Shown: positions 6,518 through 13,174 of the stretch, in pieces
Layout of the letters: each line of letters begins with the position of its first letter
How positions within the stretch are numbered: position 1 is the first letter of the stretch
Assembly: GCA_964569265.1 (NCBI GenBank)
Contig: CAZMTO010000035.1
Span: forward strand, 1-13,256
DNA: 13,256 nucleotides
Direction of reading: 5' to 3'
Source of the DNA: Avidehalobacter sp964569265
GTDB taxonomy: Bacteria > Bacillota > Dehalobacteriia > UBA4068 > UBA4997
Program-made: the position numbers and the translations under genes
Notes under the pieces: generated by a model
What the model was told of the DNA's origin: nothing
Seen by the model: only the letters and a program-made list of their open reading frames with translations
The model's database searches: none

Positions 6518-7525
6518 ATGACGAAGATACTGGCTATAGAAAGCAGTTGTGACGAAACAGCGGCAGCGGTTATAACCGACGGCTTTAAGCTGCTGGCTAA
6601 TGTGGTGGCAACGCAAATACCCACCCACCAGCTTTATGGCGGCGTAGTGCCGGAAATTGCCAGCCGTGAGCATTTAAATTCGGTGGTGGCAGTGGTGCGC
6701 CAAGCCCTGCAAGATGCCGGTATAAAGGCGGCAGAGCTGGACGCAGTGGCGGTTACGCAGGGGCCGGGGCTTATAGGTTCGCTGTTGGTGGGGGTATCGT
6801 ATGCCAAGGCGCTGGCGTTTGCCTGCAACAAGCCGCTTATTGCCGTACACCATTTAGAAGGCCATATGAGCGCACCCTTTTTAGAGCATCCGGAGCTGCA
6901 ATACCCGTATTTGGCGTTGGTGGTATCGGGCAGCCACAGCGGTGTGGCGGTGGCCGAAGCTGCCGGGCGCTACAGGCTGCTGGGGCAAAGCCGTGACGAT
7001 GCTGCCGGTGAAGCCTTTGATAAAATAGCGCGGGCGCTGGGTTTGCCGTACCCAGGGGGGCCGGCCATACAGGCAGCGGCTAAAAACGGCAAAGCCATAT
7101 ATGATTTTCCTCAGGCGCTGCTGGGAGAAGGCTACGATTTTAGCTTTAGCGGTTTAAAATCGGCGGTGCTTAACTTTTTAAACAAAAAACAGATGAAGAA
7201 CGAGCCGTATAACGTGGAAGATGTGGCGGCATCGGCGCAGGAAGCTATTGTTGGCGTGCTGGCCGAAAAAGCCGTTAGGGCCGCCCGCGAATACGAACAA
7301 AAAACGATAGTTTTGGCAGGCGGTGTGGCGTCTAATTTGGCGCTGAGAGAGCGGGTTAAAGCTTTGGCACCGGACTTGCAGGTGGTGTATCCAAGCCCGC
7401 AGTTTTGTACGGATAATGCAGCGATGATAGGTGCGGCGGCACTTTATAAATATGCCCGCGGTGAATTTGCGGATATGAGCTTAAATGCCGAAGCTAACCT
7501 GCCGTTGTATTTTTATCATAATTAA
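6518..7525 (+). CDS. tsaD: tRNA N6-adenosine threonylcarbamoyltransferase TsaD
   Basis: TsaD transfers the threonylcarbamoyl group from TC-AMP to A37 of tRNA, working with TsaB and TsaE encoded just upstream. The 335-residue protein opens with ILAIESSCDETAAAV. It carries the metal-binding HLEGH (His112 and His116) and GQSRDDAAGEAFDK, and goes on with YPGGPAI, FSFSGLKSAV, GGVASN and the late CTDNAAMIG aspartate; all key residues are present. I chose ATG 6518 because AGGTGG (6504-6509) lies eight bases before it and the conserved N-terminus begins there. The frame is open back to 6452 but that extension has no homologous look. The gene producing TC-AMP (tsaC) is not in this window. Confidence 0.96.
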   Translation: MTKILAIESSCDETAAAVITDGFKLLANVVATQIPTHQLYGGVVPEIASREHLNSVVAVVRQALQDAGIKAAELDAVAVTQGPGLIGSLLVGVSYAKALAFACNKPLIAVHHLEGHMSAPFLEHPELQYPYLALVVSGSHSGVAVAEAAGRYRLLGQSRDDAAGEAFDKIARALGLPYPGGPAIQAAAKNGKAIYDFPQALLGEGYDFSFSGLKSAVLNFLNKKQMKNEPYNVEDVAASAQEAIVGVLAEKAVRAAREYEQKTIVLAGGVASNLALRERVKALAPDLQVVYPSPQFCTDNAAMIGAAALYKYARGEFADMSLNAEANLPLYFYHN

Positions 7526-7559
7526 AACATAGTGGCTTAAGCACAAAAAGGGGTGTAAA

Positions 7560-8105
7560 ATGCTTAGCAAGCAGGAATTACGCAAAATTATGCTGCAAAA
7601 GCGCCGTATGGTAACAGCCGAACAACAGCAGGCAGCATCGGCGGCGGTTTGCCGCAAGCTGGCCGATGTGCTGCAAAAATACCCCGACGGGGCAGTGCTT
7701 AGCTATTTGGCTTACGGTAAGGAAATTGACCTTGCCCCGCTGCACCGCGAGCTTTGGCGGCAGGGGCGCACTTTGGCGGTGCCGCGCACCTTTGGTATGC
7801 CGCCGGGGGTTATGTTGGCGGTGAGCTATAAGCCGGACACCCAACTGCAAAAAACACCGCTTGGTGTGTTAGAGCCGCTGACGGAGCCTGAGCTTGCCCC
7901 GGCAGATATTGGCGTGGTGATAGCGCCGGGGGTGGCCTTTGGAGAGGCCGGTGAGCGTTTGGGGCACGGTATGGGCTATTATGACCGCTACCTTGAGCAG
8001 GCGGCAAAGCTGCCGGTGATAGGTGTGTGCTATGCGTGGCAGGTAGTAGACGAAGTGCCGACCGATGTATATGACCGAAAGATGACATTGGTGGTACATG
8101 ACTAA
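7560..8105 (+). CDS. 5-formyltetrahydrofolate cyclo-ligase
   Basis: Converts 5-formyl-THF to 5,10-methenyl-THF with ATP, recovering a stored folate form. The 181-residue protein shows the basic N-terminal segment KQELRKIMLQKRR and AYGKEIDLAPL. It ends with the family signature APGVAFGEAGERLGHGMGYYDRY (about 122-144), which binds the nucleotide and folate. In this copy GHGMG replaces the more usual GYGGG, a mild variant. ATG 7560 is preceded by AAGGGGTG (7548-7555). It lies 34 bases after tsaD and is followed by a strong terminator, so it is probably the last gene of the operon. The symbol differs among species, so none is given. Confidence 0.93.
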   Translation: MLSKQELRKIMLQKRRMVTAEQQQAASAAVCRKLADVLQKYPDGAVLSYLAYGKEIDLAPLHRELWRQGRTLAVPRTFGMPPGVMLAVSYKPDTQLQKTPLGVLEPLTEPELAPADIGVVIAPGVAFGEAGERLGHGMGYYDRYLEQAAKLPVIGVCYAWQVVDEVPTDVYDRKMTLVVHD

Positions 8106-8140
8106 ATAATGCGGTTTAGTTGATAATCAATCGAAATAAA

Positions 8141-8182
8141 GAGAAATTTGCGATATTAAATTGTAAATTTCTCGTTTTTTTT
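8141..8182 (+). terminator. Rho-independent terminator ending the C26-tsa-folate operon
   Basis: GAGAAATTT (8141-8149) pairs perfectly with AAATTTCTC (8165-8173). The stem can extend inward by five more pairs, including two G-U, to a five-base loop (8155-8159). A run of eight T follows at 8175-8182. The stem is AT-rich but long. It separates the upstream operon from the kinase gene. Confidence 0.85.
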
Positions 8183-8257
8183 GCGGCGCTACGGCAGGGC
8201 TAACCAAATTTGTGCGGAAATTATAAATATAGAACAACGTAGTATGAGGTGATGCGT

Positions 8258-9493
8258 ATGACAAGCTCTTTAGAAGCGAAAATTATAGCCGAAATGGCAG
8301 ATATTGAGCTGACCACCGAAGCTTTGGCCGGCGTGTTTGCCGATATGATAAATACTCAGTTGCTTATACGGGATTTGTTGGCGATTTTGCCGGCAGATTT
8401 GTTGCTGGTTGATGAAATGGGGCGTGTGTTGGCGGTTACGCCCAAGCTGCTTAGAGAGGTGCTGCATTGTAAGCGTGATGAGGTTTGCGGCAAATATTTA
8501 TCGGCGGTGCTGCTGGAATATTTGCAGGAGCCTAAGCAGATATTTTCTTTAGACCAGGCGGTGTTGGCCGGTGTGCAGTGGTGCGGAGAATTTACTTTAA
8601 AAAGCGGTGAACATATTGGTGCGCGTTTATGCCCGCTGCCCCTGGCCGACGGTAATGTGTCGGCATTGCTGTTAGAGCCTTTGACGGAAAATATAGGGAT
8701 GTTTTGGCGCAACCGACTGCTGCATATGGCCGATGAAAGCCGTGAAATGATAATGCGCGGCAAAATTGCCGGCGGTGTTATGCACGATGTTAAAAATATG
8801 ATACAAAACGTTAGCGGCAATGTGCAGTATATTCAGCTTAAAACATCACCCGGCGAAGCCGTGCGCGCCCGCCTTGATATGGTAAACGGCCAGATGAGTA
8901 CGATGAACCAGTTGATAAACAGCTTTTTGCATTTTGGCAACCATGCCGAGCTTGACCCTGCCGAAAGCTCAATAAATGCCCTGATGCACGAAACCGTACA
9001 GTTGTTTAGCGCGGTTGGCCGCATAAACGGCGTAGAGATATTTGAAGAACCTGAATATGAGCTGCCGGACGTTTTTATGGACGCTATGCGTATTAAGCAG
9101 GTGCTGATGAATTGTCTGGAAAACGGCATAGAGGCGATTGCGGAAAGACGCAGCCGCGGCGATAAATTTTATGGCGAAATAACGGTAAAAACTTATGCCG
9201 ACAGTGCTGCTAAAATGGTCTGTGTAAGTGTGGAGGACAACGGCATAGGATTAACGCCGGAGCAACAGACACGCTTTTTTGAGCCGTTTTTTACCACCAA
9301 AAAGGACGGACACGGTATTGGTACCAGCTTTAGCCGCGCCATAGTAGAGCTGCACGGCGGTACTATGGCGGCCGAAAACCGCGAGGACGGCGGCTGCAAG
9401 GTGCTGATAAAGCTGCCGGCTGCCGAAAAATCGGATATGGTGGCCGAGGACAGCCTTGATTTGTATGATGAGTTGGGCAAGCTGGACTGGTAG
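8258..9493 (+). CDS. Soluble PAS-domain sensor histidine kinase, partner unknown
   Basis: Autophosphorylates on a histidine and passes the phosphate to a response regulator. The 411-residue protein has no membrane segment, so it should sense an internal signal. A PAS-like domain (about 40-150, starting near LPADLLLVDEMGRV) is followed by the phospho-acceptor helix KIAGGVMHDVKN with His176. The ATPase domain shows the N box NCLENGIEAI (Asn285, Asn289), the G1 box EDNGIGL (Asp327), FEPFFTTK and the G2 box GHGIGTSFS, where Thr replaces the usual Leu of GLGLS. The acidic C-terminal tail (about 390-411) looks unstructured. ATG 8258 follows GAGGTGAT (8246-8253); GTG 8249 and ATG 8252 are less well placed. 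No response regulator is in the window. Bases 8183-8257 hold a TATAAAT near 8222 but no clear -35. Confidence 0.88.
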   Translation: MTSSLEAKIIAEMADIELTTEALAGVFADMINTQLLIRDLLAILPADLLLVDEMGRVLAVTPKLLREVLHCKRDEVCGKYLSAVLLEYLQEPKQIFSLDQAVLAGVQWCGEFTLKSGEHIGARLCPLPLADGNVSALLLEPLTENIGMFWRNRLLHMADESREMIMRGKIAGGVMHDVKNMIQNVSGNVQYIQLKTSPGEAVRARLDMVNGQMSTMNQLINSFLHFGNHAELDPAESSINALMHETVQLFSAVGRINGVEIFEEPEYELPDVFMDAMRIKQVLMNCLENGIEAIAERRSRGDKFYGEITVKTYADSAAKMVCVSVEDNGIGLTPEQQTRFFEPFFTTKKDGHGIGTSFSRAIVELHGGTMAAENREDGGCKVLIKLPAAEKSDMVAEDSLDLYDELGKLDW

Positions 9494-9518
9494 CCGTTTT
9501 ATCAGCAGCATTACCTTA

Positions 9519-9547
9519 TTGACAAATACCCCCCTGAGGTATATAAT
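9519..9547 (+). promoter_or_regulatory. Consensus sigma-70-type promoter of csoR-copA
   Basis: TTGACA (9519-9524) and TATAAT (9542-9547) match consensus at all twelve positions with the ideal 17-base spacer. The predicted start of transcription, near 9554, falls at the second CsoR operator. Such a strong promoter suits an operon held off by repression. Confidence 0.85.
9526..9542. promoter_or_regulatory. CsoR operator 1, in the promoter spacer
   Basis: ATACCCCCCTGAGGTAT is an imperfect copy of the known CsoR-type pseudo-palindrome (TACCC...GGGTA core). It fills the space between the -35 and -10 hexamers, so bound CsoR would exclude RNA polymerase. It is the weaker match of the two sites. Confidence 0.65.
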
Positions 9548-9551
9548 TATT

Positions 9552-9568
9552 ATACCCTACGGGGGTAT
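9552..9568. promoter_or_regulatory. CsoR operator 2, at the transcription start
   Basis: ATACCCTACGGGGGTAT closely matches the operator described for copper-responsive CsoR in Bacillus. It lies 26 bases centre to centre from operator 1, covers the predicted start of transcription, and is 58 bases upstream of the csoR start it should control. Confidence 0.8.
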
Positions 9569-9609
9569 ATTTTTGTTTAATAATAATTAAAGCAGGAGAT
9601 AATTTTTGT

Positions 9610-9933
9610 ATGGCAGACAATATGACAACAGAGCAAGCCGGCTGCTGTGCGGCGCATAAAACCGTGCGTAACCCCGAACAAATGCAGGCTATGTTAAACC
9701 GCTTAAAGCGTATAGAAGGCCAAATACGCGGCATACGCGGTATGGTAGAAAACGACGCCTATTGCCCGGATATTCTGGTGCAGTCGGCGGCGGCAGCGGC
9801 AGCGCTGGCGGCTTTTAACCGCGAGCTTTTGGCGCAGCACATTAGCGGTTGTGTGGTGCGGGATATTAAAGACGGCAAGGAAGAAGAAGTTGTAGACGAG
9901 CTGGTAAAGGTTATTTACCGGCTGATGAAATAG
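9610..9933 (+). CDS. csoR: Copper-sensing transcriptional repressor CsoR
   Basis: A homotetrameric all-helical repressor that leaves DNA when Cu(I) binds. The 107-residue protein has the family start NRLKRIEGQIRGIRGMVEND and then the copper ligands Cys52, His77 and Cys81. Their spacing (25 and 4) is the same as in M. tuberculosis CsoR (Cys36, His61, Cys65), which supports copper rather than formaldehyde or sulfide sensing. An extra Cys12-Cys13-x-x-His16 lies in the N-terminal tail. AGGAG (9594-9598) is 11 bases from the ATG, a long spacing, but no better in-frame start exists. Two matching operators precede it, giving autoregulation. Its stop overlaps the copA ribosome binding site. Confidence 0.94.
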   Translation: MADNMTTEQAGCCAAHKTVRNPEQMQAMLNRLKRIEGQIRGIRGMVENDAYCPDILVQSAAAAAALAAFNRELLAQHISGCVVRDIKDGKEEEVVDELVKVIYRLMK

Positions 9934-9942
9934 GAGGCGGCT

Positions 9943-12468
9943 TTGCAAAAATATAAAGTAAGCGGTATGAGCTGTGCGGCGTGCAGTGCGCGGGTAGAAA
10001 AGGCCGTGCTTAAGGTGCCGCAGGTAAAGGGCTGTGCGGTAAGCTTGCTCACCAATTCGATGACGGTGGAAGGCGATGTAAGCGCCGAAGCGGTTATAGC
10101 GGCGGTAAGGGCTGCCGGCTACAATGCCGCTTTAGAAGGTGATACGCCCAAGCCGACGGAAGATACCGCGCCCGATACCGAGCTTGCGCGGTTGAAGCAG
10201 CGGCTGGTATGGTCGCTGGGGGTGTTGCTGGTGCTTATGTATGTGGCTATGGGGCACCGTATGTTTGGCTGGCCGCTGCCGGGCAATTTGGCGCAAAACC
10301 CTATGGGGCAGGGGCTTGTACAGCTATTGCTTACCGTGGTGGTTATGGTTATAAACAACCGGTTTTTTGTATCCGGCTTTAAGGGGCTGCGGCATATGGC
10401 GCCCAATATGGATACGCTGGTTAGCCTGGGGGCGGCGGCGGCTTTTATCTACAGCAGCTATGCCCTGCTGGCGATGACCGATGCAGCGGCAGCCGGTGAT
10501 ATGCCGGCAGCCAATGGCTATATCAACGAGCTTTATTTTGAATCGGCGGCAATGATATTAACGCTGATAACGCTGGGCAAGCTGTTGGAAGCCCGCGCTA
10601 AAGGCAAAACTGCCGATGCTCTTAAAAGCCTTATGCAGCTTGCACCGCAAACCGCCTGCCTGCTTACGGCCGACGGAGAACAGACGGTGCCGATAAGTAT
10701 GGTAAAGCCCGGTGATATTTTTGTGGTGCGCCCGGGAGAAAATATACCGGTGGACGGCGAGGTTACCGCAGGCTATAGCGCTGTAAACGAGGCTGCCCTT
10801 ACCGGAGAGAGCATACCGGCGGAAAAGCAGCCCGGTGATGCGGTATCGGCGGCAACGCTTAATACGTCGGGCTTTTTAACCTGCCGTGCCCTGCGTGTTG
10901 GCGAAGATACCGCACTGGCGCAAATTATCCGTATGGTAAGCGATGCAGCGGCTACCAAGGCGCAAATTGCCAAGCTGGCGGATAAGGTATCGGGGGTGTT
11001 TGTGCCGGCAGTTATGGCGGTGACACTGCTTACGGCGGCGGTGTGGCTGCTGCTGGGCCAAACGCCGGGCTTTGCTTTGGCGCGCGGTATATCGGTGCTG
11101 GTTATAAGCTGCCCGTGTGCGTTGGGGCTGGCTACCCCGGTGGCCATAATGGTGGGCAGCGGTATGGGTGCCAAGCACGGCATACTGTTTAAAACGGCGG
11201 TTTCTTTAGAAGAAGCAGGTAAGGCGGCGATAATTGCATTGGATAAAACCGGCACACTTACTGCCGGCGAACCGCAGGTGACAGATGTTTTGCCGGCAGA
11301 GGGCTGCACTGCCGATGAGCTGTTGTGTATGGCGGCAACTCTGGAAGCTAAAAGTGAACACCCGCTGGCCAAGGCGGTTACAGCGGCGGCAGCACAGCGG
11401 TCTATAGCGGTTTTGCCGACCGGGGATTTTGCGGCGCTGCCGGGCAATGGGCTTGGTGCGGTGTGTGACGGGCGGCGGTTAAGCGGCGGCAATTTGGCGT
11501 TTGTGGCCAAGCAGGCCGACGTACCGGCGGCTATGCGTAAAAAGGCCGAGGAGCTGGCGGCAGAGGGTAAAACGGCGTTGTTTTTTGCAGCCGATGACCG
11601 TTTGCTGGGGGTTATTGCGGTGGCCGATGTTTTGCGTGCGGACAGCCCAACAGCCGTGCAGGAGCTTAAAGAGCTGGGCTTAAGAGTGGTAATGCTTACC
11701 GGTGATGCGCCGCAAACGGCGGCGGTAATTGGTAAGCAGGCCGGTGTAGATGAGGTTTTTGCCGGGCTTATGCCGGCGGACAAGGAACGTAAAATTCGTG
11801 AGCTGAAGCAGCAGGGCAAGGTTATTATGGTGGGTGACGGTATTAACGATGCCCCGGCGCTTATGGCGGCAGATTTGGGTATGGCCATTGGTGCCGGCAC
11901 CGACGTAGCTATAGATGCTGCCGAGGTGGTGCTGCTTAAAAACAGTCCGGCTGATGTTGCTGCGGCCATACGCCTTAGCCGGGCAACCTTAAAAACGGTA
12001 AAGCAGAATTTGTTTTGGGCGTTTGCTTATAACACGGCGGGCATACCGCTGGCTGCCGGGGTATTTATACCCCTGCTGGGCTGGCAGCTAAACCCGATGT
12101 TTGCTGCGGCGGCAATGAGTTTATCCAGCTTTTGTGTGGTGAGCAATGCGCTGCGGTTAAATATGTTTAATATGTACCCCAAAGCAAAAAATATGTTGGC
12201 ACAAGCTGCTGTTAAGGCAGCCGAAGATAAATCAGTAAAAAATAAGGAGGAACAAACGATGGAAAAAACGATGAGCATTAAAGGTATGATGTGCGGCCAC
12301 TGTGAGGCGCGCGTAAAAAAGGTGTTAGAGGCGCTGCCCGGTGTTGCCGAGGCTAAGGTTAGCCACACTGCGGGCACGGCGGTGGTAACCCTTGTGGAAG
12401 ATGTTAGCGATGCTGAGCTTGCAGCGGCGGTGGAAGCTCAGGATTACGAGGTTTTAAGCGTAAAATAA
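9943..12468 (+). CDS. copA: Cu(I)-exporting P1B-type ATPase CopA with a fused C-terminal CopZ-like domain
   Basis: Pumps Cu(I) out of the cytosol at the expense of ATP. Of 841 residues, 1-66 form one heavy-metal-associated domain (GMSCAAC, Cys11 and Cys14). A core with eight membrane segments follows, with the actuator motif TGES (287-290), the membrane CPC (390-392), the phosphorylation motif DKTGT (Asp434), the SEHPLA nucleotide-site motif, GDGINDAP (631-638) and MSLSS in the last membrane segment. After a charged linker (about 740-772) comes a full second metal-binding domain with MMCGHC (Cys784, Cys787). C-terminal placement is unusual: copZ is normally a separate gene after copA in Bacillota. 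The start is TTG 9943 with AGGAGG (9932-9937) five bases upstream. An A6 run at 12237-12242 and an internal start at 12259 suggest more than one product. Confidence 0.93.
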   Translation: MQKYKVSGMSCAACSARVEKAVLKVPQVKGCAVSLLTNSMTVEGDVSAEAVIAAVRAAGYNAALEGDTPKPTEDTAPDTELARLKQRLVWSLGVLLVLMYVAMGHRMFGWPLPGNLAQNPMGQGLVQLLLTVVVMVINNRFFVSGFKGLRHMAPNMDTLVSLGAAAAFIYSSYALLAMTDAAAAGDMPAANGYINELYFESAAMILTLITLGKLLEARAKGKTADALKSLMQLAPQTACLLTADGEQTVPISMVKPGDIFVVRPGENIPVDGEVTAGYSAVNEAALTGESIPAEKQPGDAVSAATLNTSGFLTCRALRVGEDTALAQIIRMVSDAAATKAQIAKLADKVSGVFVPAVMAVTLLTAAVWLLLGQTPGFALARGISVLVISCPCALGLATPVAIMVGSGMGAKHGILFKTAVSLEEAGKAAIIALDKTGTLTAGEPQVTDVLPAEGCTADELLCMAATLEAKSEHPLAKAVTAAAAQRSIAVLPTGDFAALPGNGLGAVCDGRRLSGGNLAFVAKQADVPAAMRKKAEELAAEGKTALFFAADDRLLGVIAVADVLRADSPTAVQELKELGLRVVMLTGDAPQTAAVIGKQAGVDEVFAGLMPADKERKIRELKQQGKVIMVGDGINDAPALMAADLGMAIGAGTDVAIDAAEVVLLKNSPADVAAAIRLSRATLKTVKQNLFWAFAYNTAGIPLAAGVFIPLLGWQLNPMFAAAAMSLSSFCVVSNALRLNMFNMYPKAKNMLAQAAVKAAEDKSVKNKEEQTMEKTMSIKGMMCGHCEARVKKVLEALPGVAEAKVSHTAGTAVVTLVEDVSDAELAAAVEAQDYEVLSVK
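12231..12245 (+). repeat. Copy 3 of the 15-base leader string (copA-copZ junction)
   Basis: ATCAGTAAAAAATAA is here inside the copA frame, 13 bases before the internal ATG of the CopZ segment, exactly the spacing seen before tsaE. That a sequence otherwise found in untranslated leaders lies within the frame suggests this was once, or still works as, the leader of a separate copZ. Confidence 0.6.
12237..12250 (+). promoter_or_regulatory. Putative -1 slippage site and internal ribosome binding site at the copA-copZ junction
   Basis: Read in the copA frame, the heptamer A AAA AAT (12237-12243) allows a -1 slip into AAA AAA followed directly by TAA (12243-12245). That would end CopA at 767 residues without the chaperone domain. 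AAGGAGG (12244-12250) overlaps that stop and lies eight bases before ATG 12259. No downstream stem-loop is obvious, and A AAA AAT is not the strongest heptamer, so slippage is a hypothesis; the ribosome binding site is clear. Confidence 0.4.
12259..12468 (+). CDS. copZ: Copper chaperone CopZ, nested in frame inside copA
   Basis: CopZ carries Cu(I) to CopA and to CsoR. From the internal ATG the product is 69 residues, the normal size of free CopZ. The metal loop MMCGHC has its two cysteines at residues 12 and 15, then ARVKKVLEALPGV and a full beta-alpha-beta-beta-alpha-beta pattern ending in YEVLSVK. AAGGAGG at 12244-12250 with eight bases of spacing is among the best ribosome binding sites in the window, which argues that this start is used. 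The frame is the same as copA, so the domain can also be made as a fusion. A lost base in the A-run, real or a sequencing error, could have joined two formerly separate genes. Confidence 0.6.
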   Translation: MEKTMSIKGMMCGHCEARVKKVLEALPGVAEAKVSHTAGTAVVTLVEDVSDAELAAAVEAQDYEVLSVK

Positions 12469-12474
12469 GCAGGC

Positions 12475-12502
12475 TGGACAAACCGCGCCCCATTGTGATA
12501 AT
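12475..12502 (+). promoter_or_regulatory. Candidate promoter for the PAP2-family gene
   Basis: TGGACA (12475-12480) and GATAAT (12497-12502) each match consensus at five of six positions, with a 16-base spacer. They lie in the 76-base gap after copA, where no terminator is visible, so read-through from the copper operon is also possible. Confidence 0.4.
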
Positions 12503-12544
12503 ATAACCTTGGTTGTGATGACAGGCTGAGGAGCGATATTGGGA

Positions 12545-13174
12545 ATGATAGAAAAACTTAGAGCGTGGCTGGCGCAAAACCGCCACGCCTACATATTGCC
12601 GTTGGGTATGGCGGCGTATTTGTTGATATTTTTTAGTTTGGATTTTTTTGGCCGCGACCCGCAATATATTTTGCATAGCCGAATAGACGATATAATACCG
12701 TTTAATGAGTGGTTTGCCATACCGTATTTTTTATGGTTTGCGGTTTTTCCGCTTAGTTTGCTGGGGTTTTTGGCGCTGGGCAAGGACGATTTTTTGCAGC
12801 TTAGCTTTGTGGTGTTTGGCGGGGCGGTTATAAGCTTTGCGGTTTACATATTGCTGCCCAACGGGCTGGAGCTTAGACCTGCGGAGCTGCCGCGTGACAA
12901 CCTGCCAGCCCGGCTTATGCAGCTTATCTGGCTGATAGATTCACCGAACAACGTTTGCCCGTCGCTGCATTGTTCGATATCTGCGGCGGTAGCGCTGCAA
13001 ACTTTGTATTCTCGCAAGCTTGGGGGCAAGCATTGGTTTAAGCTGCTTATTGTGCTGTTTATGGCGCTTATTTGTGTATCTACAATGTTTGTTAAGCAAC
13101 ATTCTTTTTGGGATGTTGTGGCGGGGGTGGGGGTGAGTATATTTCTGTTCACCCTATACTGTAAGCGGAATTGA
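12545..13174 (+). CDS. PAP2-superfamily membrane phosphatase (PSLH variant)
   Basis: PAP2 enzymes remove phosphate from lipid phosphates or transfer phospho-head groups at the membrane. The 209-residue protein has about six membrane segments (near 15-32, 55-75, 85-103, 140-155, 163-180 and 187-205). The three phosphatase motifs are recognisable but divergent: LRP after the third segment, CPSLHCS with His142 in place of the classic PSGH, and STMFVKQHSFWD with His186 and Asp190. The PSLH form is shared with inositol-phosphotransferase-like members, so the substrate is open. GAGGAG (12528-12533) is five bases from a TTG at 12539 and eleven from this ATG, so the start may be six bases earlier. 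The last two codons and the TGA lie in the repeat that begins at 13166. Confidence 0.8.
   Translation: MIEKLRAWLAQNRHAYILPLGMAAYLLIFFSLDFFGRDPQYILHSRIDDIIPFNEWFAIPYFLWFAVFPLSLLGFLALGKDDFLQLSFVVFGGAVISFAVYILLPNGLELRPAELPRDNLPARLMQLIWLIDSPNNVCPSLHCSISAAVALQTLYSRKLGGKHWFKLLIVLFMALICVSTMFVKQHSFWDVVAGVGVSIFLFTLYCKRN

Noticed and set aside
6496..6552. Small upstream open frame (18 codons) overlapping the tsaD start out of frame
   Set aside because: There is no ribosome binding site before its ATG, and a short chance frame is expected here.
10773..11969. A 398-codon open frame on the minus strand opposite copA
   Set aside because: It mirrors GC-rich alanine/serine codons of copA, has low-complexity Ala/Ser content and no domain, and copA is beyond doubt the real gene.
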